Shown here: positions 1 to 12,120 of the stretch, piece by piece
How the letters are laid out: every line of letters begins with the position of its first letter
How positions within the stretch are numbered: position 1 is the stretch's first letter
Assembly: GCA_963580455.1 (NCBI GenBank)
Contig: CAUZKV010000008.1
Span: 930,001 to 994,000, forward strand
DNA length: 64,000 nt
Source: Euonymus europaeus
Lineage: Eukaryota; Streptophyta; Magnoliopsida; Celastrales; Celastraceae
Reading direction: 5' to 3'
Position numbers and translations under genes: made by a program
Notes under the pieces: model-generated
What the model was told of the DNA's origin: nothing
The model's database searches: none
What the model saw: only the letters and a program-made list of their open reading frames with translations

Positions 1-519
1 AACGGTTTTATGAATATCCGTTGACTTCGAGTTCTGAATTCGGTGATTTTTAGCTTGATTTCACACTACTTTTCGATATCTACGATCCTGGAGTTTCGGA
101 TTTTTATTTCAGAAGTCGTGGCTAGTTGGTCTCGTTTCACCTATTTAGCCGCGAAATGTCGTTTCTTTACGTAAACGATTTTATGAATATCCGTTGACTC
201 CGAGTTCTGAATTCGGTGATTTTTAGCTTGATTTCACACTACTATTCGAGCTCTACGATCCTGGCATTTCGGATTTTGATTTCAGAACTCGTGGCTAGTT
301 GATCTCGTTTCACCTAGTTAGCCGCGAAATGTGGTTTCTTTACGTAAACGGTTTTATGAATATCCGTTGACTCCGAGTTCTGAATTCGGTGATTTTTAGC
401 TTGATTTCACACTACTTTTCGAGCTCTACAATCCTGGTATTTCGGATTTTGATTTCAGAACTCGTGGCTAGTAGGTCCCGTTTCACCTAGTTAGCCGCGA
501 AATGTGGTTTCTTTACGTA
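1..519 (+). repeat. Trimer block T, copy 1
   Basis: Three monomers in fixed order. The first has CTTCGAG, CGATATCTAC and GAGTTTCGG. The second has CTATTCGAGC and TTGATCTCG. The third has GGTATTTCGG and AGGTCCCG. The same ordered trio recurs at 1039, 5880 and 7782, so it was amplified as a unit and then moved or left behind by later rearrangement. Copy 1 carries a private AAGTCGTGG change near 113. Confidence 0.85.
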
Positions 520-1038
520 AACGGTTTTATGAATATCCGTTGACTCCGAGTTCTGAATTCTGTGATTTTTAGCTTGATTTCACACTAATTTTTGAGCTCT
601 ACGATCCTGGATTTTCGGATTTTGATTTTAGAACTCGTGGCTAGTTGGTCTTGTTTCACCTAGTTAGCCGCGAAATGTGGTTGCTTTACGTAAACGATTT
701 TATGAATATCCGTTGACTCCGAGTTCTGAATTCGGTGATTTTTAGCTTGATTTCACACTACTTTTCGAGCTCTACAATCCTGGAATTTCGGATTTTGATT
801 TCAGAACTCGTGGCTAGTTGGTCTCGTTTCACCTAGTTAGCCGCGAAATGTGGTTTCTTTACGTAAACAGTTTTATGAATATCCTTTGACTCCGAGTTCT
901 GAATTCGGTGATTTTTAGCTTGATTTCATACTACTTTTCGAGCTCTACGCTCCTAGCGTTTCGGATTTTGATTTCAGAACTCGTGGATAGTTTGTCTCGT
1001 TTCACCTATTTAGCCGCGAAATGTGGTTTCTTTATGTA

Positions 1039-1557
1039 AACGGTTTTATGAATATCCGTTGACTTCGAGTTCTGAATTCGGTGATTTTTAGCTTGATTTC
1101 ACACTACTTTTCGATATCTACGATCCTGGAGTTTCGGATTTTTATTTCAGAACTCGTGGCTAGTTGGTCTCGTTTCACCTATTTAGCCGCGAAATGTGGT
1201 TTCTTTACGTAAACGATTTTATGAATATCCGTTGACTCCGAGTTCTGAATTCGTTGATTTTTAGCTTGATTTCACACTACTATTCGAGCTCTACGATCCT
1301 GGCATTTCGGATTTTGATTTCAGAACTCGTGGCTAGTTGATCTCGTTTCACCTAGTTAGCCGCGAAATGTGGTTTCTTTACGTAAACGGTTTTATGAATA
1401 TCCGTTGACTCCGAGTTCTGAATTCGGTGATTTTTAGCTTGATTTCACACTACTTTTCGAGCTCTACAATCCTGGTATTTCGGATTTTGATTTCAGAACT
1501 CGTGGCTAGTAGGTCCCGTTTCACCTAGTTAGCCGCGAAATGTGGTTTCTTTACGTA
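1039..1557 (+). repeat. Trimer block T, copy 2
   Basis: Same three diagnostic monomers as 1-519, exactly 1038 bp (six monomers) downstream. It differs by GAAATGTGG in place of GAAATGTCG and by CGTTGATT in the second monomer. It is also the left end of the larger duplication shared with 7782. Confidence 0.85.
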
Positions 1558-2076
1558 AACGGTTTTAGGAATATCCGTTGACTCCGAGTTCTGAATTCGG
1601 TGATTTTTAGCTTGATTTCACACTACTTTTCGAGCTCTACGATCCTGGAGTTTCGGATTTTTATTTCAGAACTCGTGGCTAGTAGGTCTCGTTTCACCTA
1701 GTTAGCTGCGAAATGTGGTTTCTTTACGTAAACGGTTTTATGAATATCGGTTTACTCTGAGTTTTGAATTCGGTGATTTTTAGCTTGATTTCACACTACT
1801 TTTCGAGCTCTACGATCCTGGCTTTTCGGATTTTGATTTCAGAACTCGTGGATAGTTGGTCTCGTTTCACCTATTTAGCCGCGAAATGTGGTTTCTTTAC
1901 GTAAACGGTTTTAGGAATATCCGTTGACTCCGAGTTCTGAATTCGGTGATTTTTAGCTTGATTTCACACTACTTTTCGAGCTCTACAATCCTGGCGTTTC
2001 GGATTTTTATTTCAGAACTCGTGGCTAGTAGGTCTCGTTTCACCTAGTTAGCTGCGAAATGTGGTTTCTTTACGTA

Positions 2077-2249
2077 AACGGTTTTATGAATATCGGTTTA
2101 CTCTGAGTTTTGAATTCGGTGATTTTTAGCTTGATTTCACACTACTTTTTGGACTCTACAATCCTGTCATTTTGGTTTTTGATTTCAGAACTCGTGGATA
2201 GTAGGTCTCCTTTCACCTAGTAAGCCGAGAAATGTGGTTTCTTTACTTA
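2077..2249 (+). repeat. Isolated divergent monomer of the GGTTTTTG subfamily
   Basis: This monomer has TTTTTGGACTC, CATTTTGGTTTTTG, AAGCCGAGAAATG and TTACTTAAACG. It resembles the divergent tract at 42969-44179 rather than its neighbours. It is the first of the two monomers missing from the right copy of the large duplication. Confidence 0.8.
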
Positions 2250-2422
2250 AACGGTTTTATGAATATCCGTTGACTCCGAGTTCTGAATTCAGTGATTTTT
2301 AGCTTGATTTCACACTACTTTTAGAGCTCTACAATCCTGGCAATTCGGATTTTGATTTCAGAACTCGTGGCTAGTAGGTCTCGTTTCACCTAGTTAGCCG
2401 CGAAATGTGGTTTCTTTACGTA
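2250..2422 (+). repeat. Second monomer of the inserted or lost dimer
   Basis: Carries TTCAGTGATT, TTTTAGAGCTC and GGCAATTCGG. Together with 2077-2249 it makes a 346-bp presence/absence difference between the two copies of the large duplication. TTCAGTGATT is otherwise typical of the 44.7-50.6 kb HOR. Confidence 0.7.
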
Positions 2423-3634
2423 AACGGTTTTATGAATATCCGTTGACTCCGAGTTCTGAATTCGGTGATTTTTAGCTGGATTTCACACTACTTTTCGAGC
2501 TCTACGATCCTGGCATTTCGGATTCTGATTTCAGAACTCGTGGCTAGTTGGTCTCGTTTCACCTATTTAGCCACGAAATGTGGTTTCTTTACGTAAACGG
2601 TTTTATGAATATCCGTTGACTCAGAGTTCTGAATTCGGTGACTTTTAGCTTGATTTCACACTACATTTCGAGCTCTACGATCCTGCGGTTTCGGATTTTG
2701 ATTTCAGAACTCGTGGCTAGTTGGTCTCGTTTCACCTAGTTAGCCGCGAAATGTGGTTTCTTTACGTAAACAGTTTTAGGAATATCCGTTGACTCCGAGT
2801 TCTGAATTCGGGGATTTTTAGCTTGATTTCACACTACTTTTTGAGCTCTACGCTCCTAGCGTTTCGGATTTTGATTTCAGAACTCGTGGCTAGTAGGTCT
2901 CGTTTCACCTAGTTAGCCGCGAAATGTGGTTTCTTCACGTAAACGGTTTTATGAATATCAGTTGACTCCGAGTTCTGAATTCGATGATTTTTAGCTTGAT
3001 TTCACACTAATTTTCGAGCTCTACGATCCTGGTGTTTCGGATTTTGATTTCAGAACTCGTGGCTAGTTGGTCTCGTTTCACCTAGTTAGCCGCGAAAGGT
3101 GATTTCTTTACGTAAACGATTTTATGAATATCCGTTGACTCCGAGTTCTGAATTCGGTGATTTTTAGCTTGATTTCACACTACTTCTCGAGCTCTACAAT
3201 CCTGGCATTTCGGATTTTGATTTCAGAACTCGTGGCTAGTTGGTCTCGTTTCACCTAGTCAGCCGCGAAATGTGATTTCTTTACGTAAACAGTTTTGTGA
3301 ATATCCTTTGACTCCGAGTTCTGAATTCGGTGATTTTTAGCTTGATTTCACACTACTTTTCGAGCTCTATGATCCTAGCGTTTCGGATTTTTATTTCAGA
3401 ACACGTGGCTAGTAGGTCTCGTTTCACCTAGTTAGCCTGCGAAATGTGGTTTCTTTACATAAACGGTTTTATGAATATCCGTTGACTCCGAGTTCTGAAT
3501 TCGGTGATTTTTAGCTTGATTTCACACTACTTTTCGAGCTCTACGATCCTGGCATTTCGGATTTTGATTTCAGAACTCGTGGCTAGTTGGTCTCGTTTCA
3601 CCTAGTTAGTTGCGAAAGGTGGTTTCTTTACGTA

Positions 3635-6600
3635 AACGATTTTATGAATATCCGTTGACTCCGAGTTCTGAATTCGGTGATTTTAGCTTGATTTCACACT
3701 ACTTCTCGAGCTCTACAATCCTGGCATTTCTGATTTTGATTTCAGAACTCGTGGCTAGTTGGTCTCGTTTCACCTAGTCAGCCGCGAAATGTGGTTTCTT
3801 TACGTAAACGGTTTTATGAATATCCGTTGACTCCGAGTTCTGAATTCGGTGATTTTTAGCTTGATTTCACACTACTTTTCGAGCTCTACGATCCTGGCTT
3901 TTCGGATTTTGATTTCAGAACTCGTGGATAGTTGGTCTCGTTTCACCTATTTAGCCGCGAAATATGGTTTCTTTACGTAAACGGTTTTAGGAATATCCGT
4001 TGACTCCGAGTTCTGAATTCGGTGATTTTTAGCTTGATTTCACACTACTTTTCGAGCTCTACGCTCCTAGCGTTTCGGATTTTGATTTGAGAACTCGTGG
4101 CTAGTAGGTCCCGTTTCACCTAGTTAGCCGCGAAATGTGGTTTCTTTACGTAAACGGTTTTATGAATATCCGTTGACTCCGAGTTCTGAATTCTGTGATT
4201 TTTAGCTTGATTTCACACTAATTTTTGAGCTCTACGATCCTGGATTTTCGGATTTTGATTTCAGAACTCGTGGCTAGTTGGTCTTGTTTCACCTAGTTAG
4301 CCGCAAAATGTGGTTTCTTTACGTAAACGATTTTATGAATATCCGTTGACTCCGAGTTCTGAATTCGGTGATTTTTAGCTTGATTTCACACTACTTTTCG
4401 AGCTCTACAATCCTGGCATTTCGGATTTTGATTTCAGAACTCGTGGCTAGTAGGTCTCGTTTCACCTAGTTAGCCGCGAAATGTGGTTTCTTTACGTAAA
4501 CGGTTTTATGAATATCCGTTGACTTCGAGTTCTGAATTCGGTGATTTTTAGCTTGATTTCACACTACTTTTCGAGCTCTACGATCCTGGCATTTCGGATT
4601 TTGATTTCAGAACTCGTGGCTAGTTGGTCTCGTTTCACCTAGTTAGCCGCGAAAGGTGGTTTCTTTACGTAAACGATTTTATGAATATCCGTTGACTCCG
4701 AGTTCTGAATTCGGTGATTTTAGCTTGATTTCACACTACTTCTCGAGCTCTACAATCCTGGCATTTCTGATTTTGATTTCAGAACTCGTGGCTAGTTGGT
4801 CTCGTTTCACCTAGTCAGCCGCGAAATGTGGTTTCTTTACGTAAACGGTTTTATGAATATCCGTTGACTCCGAGTTCTGAATTCGGTGATTTTTAGCTTG
4901 ATTTCACACTACTTTTCGAGCTCTACGATCCTGGCTTTTCGGATTTTGATTTCAGAACTCGTGGATAGTTGGTCTCGTTTCACCTATTTAGCCGCGAAAT
5001 GTGGTTTCTTTACGTAAATAGTTTTAGGAATATCCGTTGACTCCGAGTTCTGAATTCGGTGATTTTTAGCTTGATTTCGCACTACTTTTCAAGCTCTACG
5101 CTCCTAGCATTTCGGATTTTGATTTGAGAACTCGTGGCTAGTTGATCTCGTTTCACCTAGTTAGCCGCGAAATGGGGTTTCTTTACGTAAACGGTTTTAT
5201 GAATATCCGTTGACTCCGAGTTCTGAATTCGGTGATTTTTAGCTTGATTTCACACTACTTTTCGAGCTCTACGATCCTGGCATTTCGGATTTTGATTTCA
5301 GAACTCGTGGCTAGTTGGTCTCGTTTCACCTAGTTAGTTGCGAAAGGTGGTTTCTTTACGTAAACGATTTTATGAATATCCGTTGACTCCGAGTTCTGAA
5401 TTCGGTGATTTTAGCTTGATTTCACACTACTTCTCGAGCTCTACAATCCTGGCATTTCTGATTTTGATTTCAGAACTCGTGGCTAGTTGGTCTCGTTTCA
5501 CCTAGTCAGCCGCGAAATGTGGTTTCTTTACGTAAACGTTTTTATGAATATCCGTTGACTCCGAGTTCTGAATTCGGTGATTTTTAGCTTGATTTCACAC
5601 TACTTTTCGAGCTCTACGATCCTGGCATTTCGGATTTTGATTTCAGAACTCGTGGCTAGTTGGTCTCGTTTCACCTAGTTAGCCGCGAAAGGTGGTTTCT
5701 TTACGTAAACGATTTTATGAATATCCGTTGACTCCGAGTTCTGAATTCGGTGATTTTAGCTTGATTTCACACTACTTCTCGAGCTCTACAATCCTGGCAT
5801 TTCTGATTTTGATTTCAGAACTCGTGGCTAGTTGGTCTCGTTTCACCTAGTCAGCCGCGAAATGTGGTTTCTTTACGTAAACGGTTTAATGAATATCCGT
5901 TGACTTCGAGTTCTGAATTCGGTGATTTTTAGCTTGATTTCACACTACTTTTTGAGCTCTACGATCCTGGAGTTTCGGATTTTGATTTCAGAACTCGTGG
6001 CTAGTTGGTCTCGTTTCACCTATTTAGCCGCGAAATGTCGTTTCTTTACGTAAACGATTTTATGAATATCCGTTGACTCCGAGTTCTGAATTCGGTGATT
6101 TTTAGCTTGATTTCACACTACTATTCGAGCTCTACGATCCTGGCATTTCGGATTTTGATTTCAGAACTCGTGGCTAGTTGATCTCGTTTCACCTAGTTAG
6201 CCGCGAAATGGGGTTTCTTTACGTAAACGGTTTTATGAATATCCGTTGACTCCGAGTTCTGAATTCGGTGATTTTTAGCTTGATTTCACACTACTTTTCG
6301 AGCTCTACAATCCTGGTATTTCGGATTTTGATTTCAGAACTCGTGGCTAGTAGGTCCCGTTTCACCTAGTTAGCCGCGAAATGTGGTTTCTTTACGTAAA
6401 CGGTTTTAGGAATATCCGTTGACTCCGAGTTCTGAAATCGGTGATTTTTAGCTTGATTTCACACTACTTTTCGAGCTCTACAATCCTGGCATTTCGGATT
6501 TTGATTTCAGAACTCGTGGCTAGTAGGTCTCGTTTCACCTAGTTAGCCGCGAAATGTGGTTTCTTTACGTAAACGGTTTTATGAATATCCGTTGACTTCG

Positions 6601-6917
6601 AGTTCTGAATTCGGTGATTTTTAGCTTGATTTCACACTACTTTTCGAGCTCTACGATCCTGGCATTTCGGATTTTGATTTCAGAACTCGTGGCTAGTTGG
6701 TCTCGTTTCACCTAGTTAGCCGCGAAAGGTGGTTTCTTTACGTAAACGATTTTATGAATATCCGTTGACTCCGAGTTCTGAATTCGGTGATTTTAGCTTG
6801 ATTTCACACTACTTCTCGAGCTCTACAATCCTGGCATTTCTGATTTTGATTTCAGAACTCGTGGCTAGTTGGTCTCGTTTCACCTAGTCAGCCGCGAAAT
6901 GTGGTTTCTTTACGTAA
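3635..6917 (+). repeat. Tract with a recurrent short-T monomer
   Basis: Monomers starting at 3635, 4672, 5363, 5708 and 6745 all have GAAAGGTGG (or TTGCGAAAGG) just upstream, one T missing in TGATTTTAGC, CTTCTCGAGC and CATTTCTGATT. Spacings are 1037, 691, 345 and 1037 bp, that is six, four, two and six monomers with the shared one-base deletion. The deletion marks them as descendants of one monomer. The irregular spacing shows unequal exchange in units of two monomers. Confidence 0.85.
5880..6398 (+). repeat. Trimer block T, copy 3
   Basis: Same trio as 1-519, with a GGTTTAATG start, TTTTTGAGC instead of CGATATC in the first monomer, and GAAATGGGG after the second. The next monomer carries CTGAAATCGG, as does the monomer after copy 4 near 8334. 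Confidence 0.75.
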
Positions 6918-7106
6918 ACGGTTTTATGAATATCCGTTGACTCCGAGTTCTGAATTCGGTGATTTTTAGCTTGATTTCACACTACTTCTCGAGATCTACG
7001 ATCCTGGCTTTTCGGATTTTGATTTCAGAACTCGTGGATAGTTGGTCTCGTTTCACCTATTTAGCCGCGAAATGTGGTTTCTTTACGTAAATAGTTTTAG
7101 GAATAT

Positions 7107-7798
7107 CCGTTGACTCCGAGTTCTGAATTCGGTGATTTTTAGCTTGATTTCACACTACTTTTCAAGCTCTACGCTCCTAGCGTTTCGGATTTTGATTTGA
7201 GAACTCGTGGCTAGTAGGTCCCGTTTCACCTAGTTAGCTGCGAAATGTGGTTTCTTTACGTAAACGGTTTTATGAATATCCGTTGACTCCGAGTTCTGAA
7301 TTCGGTGATTTTTAGCTTGATTTCACACTACTTTTCGAGCTCTACGCTCCTGGATTTTCGGATTTTGATTTCAGAACTCGTGGCTAGTTGGTCTTGTTTC
7401 ACCTAGTTAGCCGCGAAATTTGGTTTCTTTACGTAAACGATTTTATGAATATCCGTTGACTCCGAGTTCTGAATTCGGTGATTTTTAGCTTGATTTCACA
7501 CTACTTTTCAAGCTCTACGCTCCTAGCGTTTCGGATTTTGATTTGAGAACTCGTGGCTAGTAGGTCCCGTTTCACCTAGTTAGCTGCGAAATGTGGTTTC
7601 TTTACGTAAACGGTTTTATGAATATCCGTTGACTCCGAGTTCTGAATTCGGTGATTTTTAGCTTGATTTCACACTACTTTTCGAGCTCTACGCTCCTGGA
7701 TTTTCGGATTTTGATTTCAGAACTCGTGGCTAGTTGGTCTTGTTTCACCTAGTTAGCCGCGAAATTTGGTTTCTTTACGTAAACGATTTTATGAATAT
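7107..7798 (+). repeat. 346-bp tandem duplication (two monomers, two copies)
   Basis: The segment with TTCAAGCTC, CTCCTAGCG, GATTTGAGAAC and GGTCCCG, plus the following monomer with CTCCTGGATTTTCGG and GCGAAATTTGG, appears first at about 7107-7452 and again directly after at about 7453-7798. The marker TTCAAG lies at 7161 and 7507, exactly 346 bp apart. The copies look almost identical, so the duplication is recent. Breakpoints are placed to within a few tens of bases. Confidence 0.85.
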
Positions 7799-9915
7799 CC
7801 GTTGACTCCGAGTTCTGAATTCGGTGATTTTTAGCTTGATTTCACACTACTTTTCGATATCTACGATCCTGGAGTTTCGGATTTTTATTTCAGAACTCGT
7901 GGCTAGTTGGTCTCGTTTCACCTATTTAGCCGCGAAATGTCGTTTCTTTACGTAAACGATTTTATGAATATCCGTTGACTCCGAGTTCTGAATTCGGTGA
8001 TTTTTAGCTTGATTTCACACTACTATTCGAGCTCTACGATCCTGGCATTTCGGATTTTGATTTCAGAACTCGTGGCTAGTTGATCTCGTTTCACCTAGTT
8101 AGCCGCGAAATGTGGTTTCTTTACGTAAACGGTTTTATGAATATCCGTTGACTCCGAGTTCTGAATTCTGTGATTTTTAGCTTGATTTCACACTACTTTT
8201 CGAGCTCTACAATCCTGGTATTTCGGATTTTGATTTCAGAACTCGTGGCTAGTAGGTCCCGTTTCACCTAGTTAGCCGCGAAATGTGGTTTCTTTACGTA
8301 AACGGTTTTAGAAATATCCGTTGACTCCGAGTTCTGAAATCGGTGATTTTTAGCTTGATTTCACACTACTTTTCGAGCTCTACGATCCTGGAGTTTCGGA
8401 TTTTTATTTCAGAACTCGTGGCTAGTAGGTCTCGTTTTACCTAGTTAGCCGCGAAATGTGGTTTCTTTACGTAAACGGTTTTATGAATATCGGTTTACTC
8501 CGAGTTTTGAATTCGGTGATTTTTAGCTTGATTTCACACTACTTTTTGAGCTCTACGATCCTGGCTTTTCGGATTTTGATTTCAGAACTCGTCGATAGTT
8601 GGTCTCGTTTCACCTATTTAGCCGCGAAATGTGGTTTCTTTACGTAAACGGTTTTAGGAATATCCGTTGACTCCGAGTTCTGAATTCGGTGATTTTTAGC
8701 TTGATTTCACACTACTTTTCGAGCTCTACAATCCTGGTGTTTCGGATTTTGATTTCAGAACTCGTGGCTAGTAGGTCTCGTTTCACCTAGTTAGCCGCGA
8801 AATGTGGTTTCTTTACGTAAACGGTTTTATGAATATCCGTTGACTCCGAGTTCTGAATTCGGTGATTTTTAGCTGGATTTCACACTACTTTTCGACCTCT
8901 ACGATCCTGGCATTTCGGATTCTGATTTCAGAACTCGTGGCTAGTTGGTCTCGTTTCACCTATTTAGGCACGAAATGTGGTTTCTTTACGTAAACGGTTT
9001 TATGAATATCCGTTGACTCAGAGTTATGAATTCAGTGACTTTTAGCTTGATTTCACACTACTTTTCGAGCTCTACGATCCTGGGGTTTCGGATTTTGATT
9101 TCAGAACTCGTGGCTAGTTGGTCTCGTTTCACCTAGTTAGCCGCAAAATGTGGTTTCTTTACGTAAACAGTTTTAGGAATATCCGTTGACTCCGAGTTCT
9201 GAATTCGGGGATTTTTAGCTTGATTTCACACTACTTTTTGAGCTCTACGCTCCTAGCGTTTCGGATTTTGATTTCAGAACTCGTGGCTAGTAGGTCTCGT
9301 TTCACCTAGTTAGCCGCGAAATGTGGTTTCTTTACGTAAACTGTTTTATGAATATCAGTTGACTCCGAGTTCTGAATTCGATGATTTTTAGCTTGATTTC
9401 ACTCTAATTTTCGAGCTCTACGATCCTGGCGTTTCGGATTTTGATTTCAGAACTCGTGGCTAGTTGGTCTCGTTTCACCTAGTTAGCCGCGAAAGGTGGT
9501 TTCTTTATGTAAACGATTTTATGAATATCCGTTGACTCCGAGTTCTGAATTCGGTGATTTTTAGCTTGATTTCACACTACTTCTCGAGCTCTACAATCCT
9601 GGCATTTCGGATTTTGATTTCAGAACTCGTGGCTAGTTGGTCTCGTTTCACCTAGTCAGCCGCGAAATGTGATTTCTTTACGTAAACAGTTTTGTGAATA
9701 TCCTTTGACTCCGAGTTCTGAATTCGGTGATTTTTAGCTTGATTTCACACTACTTTTCGAGCTCTATGATCCTAGCATTTCGGATTTTGATTTTAGAACA
9801 CGTGGCTAGTAGGTCTCGTTTCACCTAGTTAGCCTGCGAAATGTGGTTTCTTTACATAAACGGTTTTATGAATATCCGTTGACTCCGAGTTCTGAATTCG
9901 GTGATTTTTAGCTGG
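7782..9915 (+). repeat. Large duplication, right copy (about 2.13 kb)
   Basis: Counterpart of 1039-3517, lacking the 346-bp dimer that lies at 2077-2422. It begins with trimer block T (7782-8300) and ends after the GCCTGCG monomer near 9835. Base differences are scattered, for example CGTCGATAG near 8591. This copy therefore looks older than the 55.85 kb duplication. Confidence 0.8.
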
Positions 9916-10550
9916 ATTTCACACTACTTTTCGAGCTCTATGATCCTAGCGTTTCGGATTTTGATTTCAGAACTCGTGGCTAGTAGGTCTCGTTTCACCT
10001 AGTTAGCCGCGAAATGTGGTTTCTTTACGTAAACGGTTTTATGAATATCCGTTGACTCCGAGTTCTGAATTCGGTGATTTTTAGCTGGATTTCACACTAC
10101 TTTTCGAGCTCTACGATCCTGGCATTTCGGATTCTGATTTCAGAACTCGTGGCTAGTTGGTCTCGTTTCACCTATTTAGCCACGAAATGTGGTTTCTTTA
10201 CGTAAACGGTTTTATGAATATCCGTTGACTCAGAGTTCTGAATTCGGTGACTTTTAGCTTGATTTCACACTACTTTTCGAGCTCTATGATCCTCGCGTTT
10301 CGGATTTTGATTTCAGAACTCGTGGCTAGTAGGTCTCGTTTCACCTAGTTATCCGCGAAATGTGGTTTCTTTACGTAAACGGTTTTATGAATATCCGTTG
10401 ACTCCGAGTTCTGAATTCGTTGATTTTTAGCTTGATTTCGCACTACTTTTCGAGCTCTACAATCCTGGCTTTTCGGATTTTGATTTCAGAACTCGTGGCT
10501 AGTAGGTCTCGTTTCACCTAGTTAGCCGCGAAATGTGGTTTCTTTACGTA

Positions 10551-10683
10551 AACGGTTTTATGAATATCCTTTGACTCCGAGTTCTGAATTCGGTGATTTT
10601 TAGTTTCGGATTTTGATTTCAGAACTCGTGGCTAGTAGGTCTCGTTTCACCTAGTTAGCCGCGAAATGTGGTTTCTTTATGTA
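10551..10683 (+). repeat. Shortened 133-bp monomer no. 1
   Basis: A 40-bp deletion removes monomer positions 53-92, joining TGATTTTTAG directly to TTTCGG. The EcoRI site is kept, while the GAGCTC site and the variable stretch are lost. Before the deletion, AG occurs at both edges in GGAGTTTCGG-type monomers, a 2-bp microhomology. Confidence 0.9.
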
Positions 10684-11029
10684 AACGGTTTTATAAATAT
10701 CCGTTGACTCCGAGTTCTGAATTCGTTGATTTTTAGCTTGATTTCGCACTACTTTTCGAGCTCTACAATCCTGGCATTTCGGATTTTGATTTCGGAACTC
10801 GTGGATAGTAGGTCTCATTTCACCTAGTTAGCCGCGAAATGTGGTTTCTTTACGTAAACGGTTTTATGAATATCCGTTGACTCCGAGTTCTGAATTCGTT
10901 GATTTTTAGCTTGATTTCGCACTACTTTTCGAGCTCTACAATCCTGGCAATTCGGATTTTGATTTCAGAACTCGTGGCTAGTAGGTCTCGTTTCACCTAG
11001 TTAGCCGCGAAATGTGGTTTCTTTACGTA

Positions 11030-11162
11030 AACGGTTTTATGAATATCCGTTGACTCCGAGTTCTGAATTCGGTGATTTTTAGTTTCGGATTTTGATTTCA
11101 GAACTCGTGGCTAGTAGGTCTCGTTTCACCTAGTTAGCCGCGAAATGTGGTTTCTTTACGTA
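11030..11162 (+). repeat. Shortened 133-bp monomer no. 2
   Basis: Same 40-bp deletion and same joint as at 10551. It lies 479 bp downstream, two full monomers plus one short one. Confidence 0.9.
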
Positions 11163-11681
11163 AACGGTTTTATGAATATCCGTTGACTCCGAGTTCTGAA
11201 TTCGTTGATTTTTAGCTTGATTTCGCACTACTTTTCGAGCTCTACAATCCTGGCATTTCGGATTTTGATTTCGGAACTCGTGGCTTGTAGGTCTCGTTTC
11301 ACCTAGTTAGCCACGAAATGTGGTTTCTTTACGTAAACGGTTTTATGAATATCCGTTGACTCCGAGTTCTGAATTCGTTGATTTTTAGCTTGATTTCGCA
11401 CTACTTTTCGAGCTCTACAATCCTGGCATTTCGGATTTTAATTTCAGAACTCGTGGCTAGTAGGTCTCGTTTCACCTTGTTAGCCGCGAAATGTGGTTTG
11501 TTTACGTAAACGGTTTTATGAATATCCGTTGACTCCGAGTTCTGAATTCGGTGATTTTTAGCTTGATTTCGCACTACTTTTCGAGCTCTACAATCCTGGA
11601 GTTTCGGATTTTGATTTCAGAACTCGTGGCTAGTAGGTCTCGTTTCACCTAGTTAGCCGCGAAATGTGGTTTCTTTACGTA

Positions 11682-11814
11682 AACAGTTTTATGAATATCC
11701 GTTGACTCCGAGTTCTGAATTCGGTGATTTTTAGTTTCGGATTTTGATTTCAGAACTCGTGGCTACTAGGTCTCGTTTCACCTAGTTAGCCGCGAAATGT
11801 GGTTTCTTTACGTA
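11682..11814 (+). repeat. Shortened 133-bp monomer no. 3
   Basis: Same joint. It begins AACAG rather than AACGG and has GGCTACTAGG, so it has drifted since copying. Confidence 0.9.
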
Positions 11815-11987
11815 AACGGTTTTATAAATATCCGTTGACTCCGAGTTCTGAATTCGTTGATTTTTAGCTTGATTTCGCACTACTTTTTGAGCTCTACAAT
11901 CCTGGCATTTCGGATTTTGATTTCAGAACTCGTGGCTAGAAGGTCTCGTTTCACCTAGTTAGCCGCGAAATGTGGTTTCTTTACGTA

Positions 11988-12120
11988 AACGGTTTTATGA
12001 ATATCCGTTGACTCCGAGTTCTGAATTCGGTGATTTTTCGTTTCGGATTTTGATTTCAGAACTCGTGGCTAGTAGGTCTCGTTTCACCTAGTTAGCCGCG
12101 AAATGTGGTTTCTTTACGTA
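11988..12120 (+). repeat. Shortened 133-bp monomer no. 4
   Basis: Same deletion, but the joint reads TTTTTCGTTTCGG. One A to C change sits exactly at the fusion point. Confidence 0.88.

Larger units (their letters stand above)
1039..3517 (+). repeat. Large duplication, left copy (about 2.48 kb)
   Basis: The order of variant monomers matches 7782-9915. The shared order is the trimer block, a TATCGGTTTACTC monomer, the GGATTTCACAC / GGATTCTG monomer, the TATCAGTTGAC / TCGATGATT monomer, GAAAGGTG, GTTTTGTGAA, and a monomer with an extra T in GCCTGCG. The offset is 6743 bp up to about 2076 and 6397 bp after 2423. The left copy therefore contains exactly two additional monomers, 2077-2422. The right edge is approximate; identity fades at about 3517. 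Confidence 0.8.

Noticed and set aside
1897..1925. Telomere-like TTTTAGGAAT stretches
   Set aside because: GGTTTTAGGAATATCC is only a one-base variant of GGTTTTATGAATATCC. No TTAGGG or TTTAGGG tandem run exists.
8456..8647. 63-codon open frame
   Set aside because: Pure monomer sequence opened by local variants (for example CTCGTCGATAG). It spans about one monomer and resembles no gene.
10590..10612. Transposon insertion at the shortened monomers
   Set aside because: There is a loss of 40 bp and no added sequence, target-site duplication or terminal repeat, so it is a deletion.
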